DNA of 6,551 bases from the NCBI GenBank assembly GCA_945866285.1, contig CAMBHC010000157.1:1-6551 (forward strand), in the 5' to 3' direction. Below are positions 1-5,569 of the stretch, piece by piece. The notes beneath the pieces are model-generated. The model saw only the letters and a program-made list of their open reading frames with translations. It searched no databases and was not told the DNA's origin. The DNA comes from Candidatus Sulfopaludibacter sp. SbA3. Its GTDB lineage: Bacteria; Acidobacteriota; Vicinamibacteria; Vicinamibacterales; UBA2999. Made by a program: the position numbers and the translations under genes. Each line of letters starts with the position of its first letter. The first letter of the stretch is position 1.

Positions 1-528
1 GTCGGTCAGACCCATGTTCGTCCAGGTCGCGCCGGCGTCGAGGGACTTGTACACGCCGAACCCGGCGTACGAACTGCGGGCCATCAACACTTCGCCTGTG
101 CCGACCCACACCACGTTGGGCTCGGAGGGTGCGACCGCGATGGAACCGATCGAGGTGGTGGCTTCCTTGTCGAAGATCGGCGTCCACGTGGTGCCGTTGT
201 TGATCGACTTCCACACCCCGCCAATGCCGGCGCCGGCATAGATAGTTGAGGTCCGGCCCGGAGCGACGGCGACAGTTTCGATGCGCCCGCCCTGCAGCCG
301 GGGCCCAACCGCGCGCCAGGCCAGATTGGCGACCGGCGACTCACGCGCCATTTGCTGATGGCGCGCCCAGGCGTCACGTCGGGCGTCTGCGCTGGTTGCC
401 GCGACCGGGAGACTGCCGCCGGGCCCGGTGCCTGGCGCCTGTTCGACGTCCACGGGCTGCAGGCTCCCGTGTGCGGCGGCAATGCCGGTGGCGGCGAGCA
501 CCACGGCGACGATCACGGGAATTCGCAT
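1..528 (-). CDS. Secreted BNR/Asp-box repeat (VPS10/sortilin-like beta-propeller) protein, N-terminal part
   Basis: The frame is open from an ATG at 528 to the left edge, giving 176 residues; the rest of the gene lies outside the window. Residues 1-19 look like a Sec signal peptide: an Arg near the start, a hydrophobic run V5-G15, and an Ala-rich end that would be cut near A19. Residues 20-60 form a Pro/Ala/Gly-rich linker. From about W71 the protein shows propeller features: a G-G-R-I start, then SINNGTTW (108-115) and SLDAGATW (162-169). Both fit the Asp-box S-x-D-x-G-x-T-W, with Asn replacing Asp in the first. Proteins of this type are usually around 1000 residues, often labelled glycosyl hydrolase or sialidase without demonstrated activity, so I would not assign an enzymatic role; an exported or surface protein is the safe reading. 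The start is 59 nt downstream of the GGDEF/HTH gene on the same strand, so co-transcription is possible. No strong Shine-Dalgarno sequence is visible. Confidence 0.85.
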   Translation of the reverse strand, partial: MRIPVIVAVVLAATGIAAAHGSLQPVDVEQAPGTGPGGSLPVAATSADARRDAWARHQQMARESPVANLAWRAVGPRLQGGRIETVAVAPGRTSTIYAGAGIGGVWKSINNGTTWTPIFDKEATTSIGSIAVAPSEPNVVWVGTGEVLMARSSYAGFGVYKSLDAGATWTNMGLTD

Positions 529-587
529 GGTGCATCGTAACAAAGTGGTGGCCCAGGTCCTTGGTGACCCCTCGGCCGTCCCAGTAT

Positions 588-1745
588 CTAGGCGGTCGGA
601 TCGGAACCAGACGCGCGCGCCAGCGCCTCGACTGCCGCGCGCTCGAGACGAACATGCCGTCCGGCCTTGACCGGATCGAGCGTGCCTTCGGCGACCAGCT
701 TCTCGATGCCTTCGAGCGTGGTACCCAGGCGCGCGGTGGCCTCTTCGACGGAAATCAGGCGCGGCAGTAGCTCGACTTGTTCGACTCTGTTGCGGCCGCT
801 GCCCTTGGCGCGAACCAACGCCGCCTCGGCCTCAACAATAAAGCGTTCGTGATCGATCGGTTCGCCTTCGAGCGCACGGGCGCTGGTGACCGCGACGCTC
901 ACGGTGACGGCGGCCCGCTGATCGGTACGGTAATCGCGGAAGGTCAGGCGATCTTCGACCATCACGCGCGTGCGGTCAGCCAGCGTCAGCGCGTCGGCCG
1001 GAGTGGTCTCCGGCAGCAGCACCGCGATCGTGTCCTCAGCATAGCGAACCACCCAGTCATGCTGGCGGAAGTAGGTACGCAGCAGGATACCCATGCGCTC
1101 CAGGATGCGATCGCCGACGCCGTAACCGTGCGCGCGGTTGATTCCAGACAGGTCGTCGACGTCGATCAGCATCATCGACAGCCAGTGCTCGAAGCGCTCC
1201 GCCCGGCAGCATTCTTTGGGCAGCACGGCGTCGAGCACCGGGCGCGTGTGCAGGGTGGTGAGCGAGTCTTCGATGGACGACCGCACCGGCATGGACACGG
1301 ACCGCGTCGTCCAGGCCGCCAACAGATCGAACGCCGCCCGCCGCACGATCTGGGTGGCTTGCGGCCAGGGCTCGGTGCTGGCGCCAACGCGCTGGTCGAG
1401 TGACAACTCGTCGATCGCCGTGCCCATCGCGATGTGCACGAACAGGAACAACTGCTCGGGCGACATCTCGCGCTCGGCCACGACCGTTGCCAGTTCGCTG
1501 ATCCCGGCACCGCGCGAGTCGAGCCGGCCCTCAATGACCGCGTCGCACAGCAGCCGCGTCGTGAGGTTGCCAAGGCGCACGCAATAATCGGCATCCAGCC
1601 GGCGCGAACCGCTCGACAGCGGAAACGTCGCGACTGTGTCGGCGACGATGACGTCTCGGCGGTCGGCCAGCAGATTGGCAACGTGCCGCCGCAGGTCGAA
1701 ATCGATCCCGGCGTTGGCGACGCTGTCTTCGCGGTGCATATCCAC
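588..1745 (-). CDS. Degenerate GGDEF domain protein with C-terminal excisionase/MerR-type HTH; probable c-di-GMP-responsive DNA-binding regulator
   Basis: 385 residues with no signal peptide or membrane segment, so cytoplasmic. Residues ~15-155 are mainly helical and unassigned; they vaguely recall RsbRD-type N-terminal domains. A GGDEF domain spans ~160-323. It starts at D160-SLTTL (compare D-x-LTGL) and keeps the metal-site Asp D195, N203 and G211-D212. The signature GG(D/E)EF reads A-E-D-T-I (236-240): both glycines and the catalytic Glu are gone and only the metal-binding acidic position (D238) remains, so cyclase activity is unlikely. An RxxD inhibitory site, R227-x-x-D230, sits exactly five residues before the signature, the canonical position for c-di-GMP binding. 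Residues ~330-377 match the excisionase/HTH_17 pattern: ISVEEATARLG, then G354, then A361-GRHVRL and AAVEAL. I infer a c-di-GMP receptor acting on DNA, perhaps at its own divergent promoter. The first codon at 1745 is GTG; an ATG at 1739 is an equally good start, and an in-frame TAG lies 6 nt upstream of the GTG. Domains are well supported; ligand and target are inference. Confidence 0.88.
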   Translation of the reverse strand: MDMHREDSVANAGIDFDLRRHVANLLADRRDVIVADTVATFPLSSGSRRLDADYCVRLGNLTTRLLCDAVIEGRLDSRGAGISELATVVAEREMSPEQLFLFVHIAMGTAIDELSLDQRVGASTEPWPQATQIVRRAAFDLLAAWTTRSVSMPVRSSIEDSLTTLHTRPVLDAVLPKECCRAERFEHWLSMMLIDVDDLSGINRAHGYGVGDRILERMGILLRTYFRQHDWVVRYAEDTIAVLLPETTPADALTLADRTRVMVEDRLTFRDYRTDQRAAVTVSVAVTSARALEGEPIDHERFIVEAEAALVRAKGSGRNRVEQVELLPRLISVEEATARLGTTLEGIEKLVAEGTLDPVKAGRHVRLERAAVEALARASGSDPTA

Positions 1746-1843
1746 GCTTATCTACTGCACAGCGTAACTCCTGTAGGTCCTATGGCGGCAAGCCCTCTTG
1801 GCCGAAAGAGTTAGGGAATGTACCAACGAGGGTCACGGCATGC

Positions 1844-1855
1844 GTGTAATTGCAC
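1844..1855. promoter_or_regulatory. Candidate operator: 12-bp imperfect dyad GTGTAATTGCAC
   Basis: GTG-T-AATT-G-CAC is an inverted repeat in which 10 of 12 positions are symmetric and the one mismatched pair is T opposite G. It is AT-rich at its centre in otherwise GC-rich DNA and lies about 29 bp upstream of the rightward -35, between the two divergent starts. A regulator site is plausible; the neighbouring HTH protein is the natural candidate, but this is inference and a dyad this short can arise by chance. Confidence 0.3.
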
Positions 1856-1883
1856 AGACTCGCCGCCAATGGCGCGGCTGTGG

Positions 1884-1912
1884 TTGCGCCGGTCGTTCGC
1901 CCTTTCTATGAT
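1884..1912 (+). promoter_or_regulatory. Sigma70-type promoter for the pilB-like gene
   Basis: TTGCGC (1884-1889, 4 of 6 to TTGACA), a spacer of exactly 17 bp, and TATGAT (1907-1912, 5 of 6 to TATAAT). Transcription would begin near 1919, leaving a leader of about 40 nt before the ATG at 1960. GGCGC (1871-1875) and GCGCC (1886-1890) form an inverted repeat overlapping the -35, a position where a bound protein could act. Confidence 0.6.
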
Positions 1913-1959
1913 GGCGACTGCTACCGACGGATTTGGATCCGCCGGGCGCGAAGGGAACG

Positions 1960-3960
1960 ATGCGCAAGAAGCTTGGTGAGTGCCTGATTCAGGCGGGCCT
2001 CATCACTGACGAGGACCTGCAATCGGCGTTGGCCGAACACAAGCGTACGGGCGAGCGGCTCGGCGCGGTACTCGTGCGCCTGAACCTCGCGACGGAGCGC
2101 CAGATTGCCAAGGCCCTGGCCTATCAACTGGGCTTCCCGTACCTGAATTTGTCAGAGAATCCGCCCGAGGCTGCCGCCGTGATCCTGATCGCCAAGGACG
2201 TCGCGTTGAAGCGGTCGTGCGTCGCGGTTCGGCTGGACAAGAACCTGCTGACCGTGGCCATGGCCGACCCCCTGCTGTTCAGCCTCGTGCAGGACCTGGA
2301 ATTCCAGACCGGCTATCGCATCAAGCAGGTCGTGGCGACCCGCGCCGACATCCTCGAGGCGATCGCCGCCGGTTATCCCGACAAGGCGCTGATGCGCACC
2401 TCCGGTGCGCAAGGCGGCAGCGTGCCGGCGCCGCGTCAGGCCCCTCGCGACCACCAGCCCGGCACCGAGTCGTCGTTGATGCGTCGTCCCGACGACGACG
2501 GCTACGAGCCGATCGCCGGCCTGAAGGAACGTAGCGAAGCCGCGCCGATCATCGACCTGGTCGACCTCGTGGTGAAGAGCGCCATCAAGGCCGGCGCCAG
2601 CGACGTGCACGTCGAGCCCATGGAAAAGGGCGTGCTGATCCGGCATCGCCTGGACGGCCTGCTGAAAGAAGTGATGGACCTGCCCAAGTGGGTCCACGAA
2701 GGCCTGATCGCGCGCCTGAAGATCATGGCCGGCATGGACATCGCTGAGAAGCGGTTGCCGCAGGACGGCCGTGTCCGGGTCGCCACCGAGGACGGCAAGG
2801 ACGTCGACTTCCGCGCCTCGACCCTGCGCACGCTACACGGCGAGAAGATGGTGCTGCGCGTCCTCGACCAGAACCGCGGCGTGCCGCCGCTCGAGGAACT
2901 CGGCTTCTCGGCCGCGGCGCTGAACGACCTGCGCGGCTTCCTCAAGTTCCAGCACGGCATGATCCTCGTGGTCGGCCCCACCGGCAGCGGCAAGACCACC
3001 ACGCTGTGTTCGGCGCTGATGGCCGTGCAGTCGGAACGCACCAACGTCATCACGATTGAAGACCCGATCGAGTACCAGCTGCCGGGCATCAATCAGACGC
3101 AGGTCAACGAGAAGATCAAGCTGACTTTTGCCAGCGCGCTACGCTCGATACTGCGCCAGGACCCCGACGTGATCCTGGTCGGCGAAATCCGCGACAACGA
3201 AACCGCCCGCATCGCCATGCAGGCGGCCCAGACCGGCCACCTGGTGCTGACCACGCTCCACACCGACGATGCGCCGTCGGCGGTCACGCGCCTCACCGAC
3301 ATCGGCGTCGAGCCGTACGTGATTGCGTCGGCCACCATCGGCGTCGTCGCGCAACGCCTGGTGCGTCGCTTGTGCACCGCCTGCCGCCGCCAGTACACGC
3401 CAGGCCCTGACACCCTGCGCGCCCTCGGGATTAGTGAAGCGGATGCCGCGAACATCCCGTTCTATCGCCCGGTCGGTTGCGACGCCTGCCATCACACCGG
3501 CTACAAGGGCCGCATGGGCATTTACGAGGTCATGAAGGTGACCGACCGCATCCGCCGGATGATCGCGCAGCGGGCCTCGGAAGATGCCATCCGGGAAGTA
3601 GCGCAGTCGACCGGCATGCTGGCACTGGGTGATGATGCGCTGGCCAAGGTCAAGGCCGGCTTGACCACCGCCGAAGAGTTGCTGCGCGTCGTCACCGAGG
3701 TGCGCGAGATACGAAGCGTGTGCCCCGGCTGCAACGGACAGGTGGCGCTCGACTTCGTGGCGTGCCCAGCCTGCGGCCGCCGGCTGAGTGGCGCCTGCCC
3801 GGGCTGCGCGCGCAGCCTGCAGCCAGGCTGGACCTTCTGTCCCTATTGCGCGCGTGGCACCGAAGCGCGCAGCGAGCGACGATTGCGCGAGCGGAAAGTG
3901 TCGCGTGAGTTACCGCCGGCCATGACCAACGTCACCGAGTTCAAGAAGGGCATGTCCTGA
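1960..3960 (+). CDS. pilB: Type IV pilus / type II secretion assembly ATPase (PilB/GspE family) with c-di-GMP-binding MshEN domain and C-terminal double zinc ribbon
   Basis: 666 residues. It powers polymerisation of pilins or pseudopilins at the inner-membrane base as a cytoplasmic hexamer. The N-terminal MshEN region has two 24-residue motifs (4-27 and 33-56) separated by exactly five residues, the arrangement known to bind c-di-GMP. Motif 2 keeps R33-L-G and Q56; motif 1 has K4 and H27 where Arg and Gln are usual. A charged, Pro-rich linker runs ~145-190. The motor domain carries Walker A GPTGSGKT (339-346), an Asp box TIEDPIEY (365-372), Walker B ILVGEIRD (405-412) and a His box TGHLVLTTLHT (425-435). 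The family tetracysteine metal site is C472/C475/C507/C510. Unusually, after ~585 there is an extension with four CxxC knuckles (C588/591, 602/605, 613/616, 627/630), a double zinc ribbon, then a basic tail. I chose the ATG at 1960 because AAGGGA lies just upstream and the family begins M-R-K-K-L-G; an in-frame TTG at 1933 would add nine residues but has no ribosome site. PilB versus GspE cannot be settled without neighbouring pilus genes. Confidence 0.93.
   Translation: MRKKLGECLIQAGLITDEDLQSALAEHKRTGERLGAVLVRLNLATERQIAKALAYQLGFPYLNLSENPPEAAAVILIAKDVALKRSCVAVRLDKNLLTVAMADPLLFSLVQDLEFQTGYRIKQVVATRADILEAIAAGYPDKALMRTSGAQGGSVPAPRQAPRDHQPGTESSLMRRPDDDGYEPIAGLKERSEAAPIIDLVDLVVKSAIKAGASDVHVEPMEKGVLIRHRLDGLLKEVMDLPKWVHEGLIARLKIMAGMDIAEKRLPQDGRVRVATEDGKDVDFRASTLRTLHGEKMVLRVLDQNRGVPPLEELGFSAAALNDLRGFLKFQHGMILVVGPTGSGKTTTLCSALMAVQSERTNVITIEDPIEYQLPGINQTQVNEKIKLTFASALRSILRQDPDVILVGEIRDNETARIAMQAAQTGHLVLTTLHTDDAPSAVTRLTDIGVEPYVIASATIGVVAQRLVRRLCTACRRQYTPGPDTLRALGISEADAANIPFYRPVGCDACHHTGYKGRMGIYEVMKVTDRIRRMIAQRASEDAIREVAQSTGMLALGDDALAKVKAGLTTAEELLRVVTEVREIRSVCPGCNGQVALDFVACPACGRRLSGACPGCARSLQPGWTFCPYCARGTEARSERRLRERKVSRELPPAMTNVTEFKKGMS
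3943..3950 (+). promoter_or_regulatory. Ribosome binding site deciding the CTG start of the J-domain gene
   Basis: AAGAAGGG ends 6 nt before a CTG at 3957 that overlaps the pilB-like stop codon (CTGA). The spacing is right for CTG and too long for the in-frame TTG at 3978. The frame has no ATG or GTG between its upstream stop (3906-3908) and the J-domain. Confidence 0.55.
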
Positions 3961-4784
3961 AGAATTACTACGACCTGTTGGGCCTTGAGTCCTCTGCTGA
4001 TACCGACACCATCAAGAAAGCGTTTCGACGAGAGATTGCCCGCTACCATCCCGACAAGGTGATCCACCTGGGTCTTGAGTTTCAGGAGATGGCGGCGACC
4101 CGCGCCGCCGAACTCACGGTGGCATACAAGACGCTCAGCGACCCCGCCACCCGCGAGTCATACGACGCCGTCCTTATTGGCATCGTCACACCCCCAGCCG
4201 AGGAGCAGGCGCCACCGCCGCCGCTGCGTGGCGCGGCCGAGTCGCCGGCCGGACCGGCCAGCGAAAGCGACCACGCTGATGTCCAGCCACCGGCAGCCGG
4301 CCACCGCCGGTTTGAGTCTGAACGCGCGGATCGCGACAACATTCTCCGTCGAGCGATCGCCGGCAAGGTGCGGGAGGCCGTGGAGACGGTGTTCGGCGCC
4401 GTGGAGATGCCCGTGGTGCGCGGGTTTGACACGGCGCTGGTGCCACTGGCCAAGCCCCGCTTCTTGGGCAGCCATCCGCCCCGGGTGCTGGTGAAGGCCG
4501 TCGACGTCGTGGATGCCGCGGCGATCGCCGACGCCTGGAATGCCGCGGCCCGGACGACCGTGCATGTCGGCAAGTCCCCGGTCGTGGTGCTGTTGGTTGG
4601 GCAACAGCTCGCACGGTCCAGGGACCTGGACCAGGCCCTTGAGGCCGCCGCCCGCCAGCGAAAACCCGCCGAGGGCCCGCCCGAACTGGCGCTGGTCGTG
4701 GTCAACGCCAGTGACTGGAAATGCCACTTGCCGGCCGAGGTCCCGGCCGCCGTCCGCAAGCTGATCGACCAGGTTTGCAAGTAA
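3957..4784 (+). CDS. J-domain (DnaJ-like) protein with uncharacterised C-terminal domain
   Basis: 275 residues from the CTG. Residues 2-72 form a J-domain: a KNYYDLLGL start, a basic helix II (IKKAFRREIARY, 19-30), the HPD motif (31-33) that stimulates DnaK-type ATPases, and a final helix ending SDPATRESYD. There is no Gly/Phe region and no zinc-finger or client-binding domain of DnaJ, so this is a class-III-like specialised co-chaperone. A Pro/Ala/Glu-rich linker (~78-115) leads to a domain (~120-275) that I do not recognise. It begins with a helix rich in charged residues (DNILRRAIAGKVREAVETV) and has two hydrophobic strands (VVVLLVG ~209-215, LALVVVN ~244-250). The gene overlaps the upstream ATPase stop, which suggests translational coupling and similar expression. 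The likely start is CTG at 3957 because a start at the TTG (3978) would cut off the conserved KNYYDLL. A role in folding or remodelling the pilus motor complex is inferred from position only. Confidence 0.85.
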   Translation: MKNYYDLLGLESSADTDTIKKAFRREIARYHPDKVIHLGLEFQEMAATRAAELTVAYKTLSDPATRESYDAVLIGIVTPPAEEQAPPPPLRGAAESPAGPASESDHADVQPPAAGHRRFESERADRDNILRRAIAGKVREAVETVFGAVEMPVVRGFDTALVPLAKPRFLGSHPPRVLVKAVDVVDAAAIADAWNAAARTTVHVGKSPVVVLLVGQQLARSRDLDQALEAAARQRKPAEGPPELALVVVNASDWKCHLPAEVPAAVRKLIDQVCK

Positions 4785-4796
4785 GCGCCCAGGGCC

Positions 4797-4838
4797 TCGA
4801 AACCCCGGGGCTGGTTTCGACGTCTAGGTTGATAGACG
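4797..4838. terminator. Two abutting hairpins after the pilB/J-domain unit
   Basis: TCGAAACC (4797-4804) and GGTTTCGA (4813-4820) form a perfect 8-bp stem with an 8-nt loop, starting 13 nt after the J-domain stop. Directly next to it, CGTCTA (4821-4826) and TAGACG (4833-4838) form a perfect 6-bp stem with a 6-nt loop. The first could be a terminator for the rightward unit, but there is no T-run, so an intrinsic terminator is not assured. The second lies 13 nt before the next ATG and could affect translation of the ABC ATPase. Confidence 0.45.
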
Positions 4839-4851
4839 ATAGACTTCTTAT

Positions 4852-5562
4852 ATGCCGCTGATTGAAACCCGAGACTTGTGGAAGACCTATGTCATGGGCG
4901 ATGAAGAAATTCATGCCCTGCGCGGGGTCTCCATTTCCATTGAGCGCGGCGAGTACGTGGCGATCATGGGCCCCTCGGGCTCGGGCAAGTCGACGCTGAT
5001 GAACCTGATCGGCTGCCTTGACACCCCCAGTAAAGGGACCTACCTGCTGAACGGCAAGATGGTCAGCGAGATGAACGACAACGAGCTGGCCCGCATCCGC
5101 AACGAAGAGATCGGGTTCGTCTTCCAGACCTTCAACTTGTTGCCGCGCGCCTCGGCCCTGCACAACGTGGAGTTGCCGCTGGTGTATGCCGGCATGTCGA
5201 AATCGGCGCGAATCGAGCAGGCCAAGGCGGCGATCGAGAAGGTCGAACTGACCCACCGCATGAACCACAAGCCGAACGAGTTGTCAGGCGGTCAGCGCCA
5301 GCGGGTTGCGATCGCCCGGGCCCTGGTCAACAACCCGTCGATTCTGCTCGCCGACGAACCGACCGGCAACCTCGACTCGAAGACCGGCGTCGAAATCATG
5401 GCGCTGTTCGCCAGGCTGCACCAGGCCGGCAACACCATCATCGTCGTCACCCACGAACCCGACATTGCGGCGTACGCCCATCGCGTGATTGCGATTCGCG
5501 ACGGTGAGGTCGCCAAGGACGTGCGGCAGGAACCGCACGGTCACGCCGCCGTCCACGAGTAA
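4852..5562 (+). CDS. ABC transporter ATP-binding protein, MacB/LolD/FtsE-like family
   Basis: 236 residues, the full length of a single nucleotide-binding domain, cytoplasmic face of the inner membrane. All ABC motifs are present: Walker A GPSGSGKST (40-48), Q-loop Q92 in FVFQTFNLLP, signature LSGGQRQRVAIARAL (144-158), Walker B ILLADEP (164-170), D-loop GNLDS (172-176) and H-loop H201. The GCLD after Walker A, the FNLLPRASALHNVELPL stretch and DEPTGNLDS are typical of ATPases that pair with FtsX/MacB-type permeases in lipoprotein release, macrolide or peptide export, and envelope stress. No permease is next to it: the downstream gene is convergent and unrelated, and upstream is the J-domain gene. 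The partner must therefore be encoded elsewhere. The tail after ~222 is short and His-rich (H229, H231, H235). The start ATG is the first in frame with the conserved LIETRDLWKTY; no clear Shine-Dalgarno precedes it. The substrate cannot be read from the sequence. Confidence 0.9.
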   Translation: MPLIETRDLWKTYVMGDEEIHALRGVSISIERGEYVAIMGPSGSGKSTLMNLIGCLDTPSKGTYLLNGKMVSEMNDNELARIRNEEIGFVFQTFNLLPRASALHNVELPLVYAGMSKSARIEQAKAAIEKVELTHRMNHKPNELSGGQRQRVAIARALVNNPSILLADEPTGNLDSKTGVEIMALFARLHQAGNTIIVVTHEPDIAAYAHRVIAIRDGEVAKDVRQEPHGHAAVHE

Positions 5563-5569
5563 ATAGGGG

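Larger units (their letters stand above)
1746..1959. promoter_or_regulatory. Divergent intergenic control region
   Basis: About 190-210 bp separates the starts of the GGDEF/HTH gene (leftward) and the pilB-like gene (rightward). It holds a sigma70-like promoter facing right (1884-1912), an AT-centred dyad (1844-1855) and a GC-rich imperfect palindrome (GCCGC at 1862-1866, GCGGC at 1874-1878). It also holds a small hairpin, CTCTT (1795-1799) with AAGAG (1806-1810), in the probable leader of the leftward gene. I could not identify a convincing leftward -35/-10 pair, nor a known riboswitch. Confidence 0.6.

Noticed and set aside
14..241. Short plus-strand frame at the left edge
   Set aside because: It is antisense to the BNR-repeat gene, which has a signal peptide and two Asp-boxes in its frame.
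550..577. Imperfect hairpin between the GGDEF/HTH and BNR genes (GGTC/GACC core with outer GGCC pairs)
   Set aside because: Only a 4-bp core with unequal internal loops and no T-run; expected by chance in GC-rich DNA.
777..1403. Long plus-strand open frame (208 codons) opposite the GGDEF/HTH gene
   Set aside because: It lies within the minus-strand gene with clear domain motifs, is rich in Arg/His/Ala without a recognisable domain, and looks like a GC-rich antisense shadow.
1746..1830. Possible c-di-GMP (GEMM) riboswitch in the leader of the leftward gene
   Set aside because: I looked for the conserved GEMM core, including the GCAAA and ACGCAAAGCC segments, and they are absent; only a 5-bp hairpin (CTCTT/AAGAG) is present.
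1820..1870. Sigma54 promoter suggested by TTGCA at 1850-1854
   Set aside because: No GG dinucleotide occurs at the required distance upstream of the GC, so the -24/-12 pattern fails; the sigma70-like pair at 1884-1912 is much better.
1933..1959. Upstream TTG start for the pilB-like gene, adding nine residues
   Set aside because: No ribosome binding site precedes it, while AAGGGA precedes the ATG at 1960 and the family motif begins directly after that ATG.
4082..4780. Minus-strand open frame (232 codons) opposite the J-domain gene
   Set aside because: The plus strand encodes a clear J-domain; the antisense product is Ser/Ala/Arg-rich low-complexity sequence with no motif.
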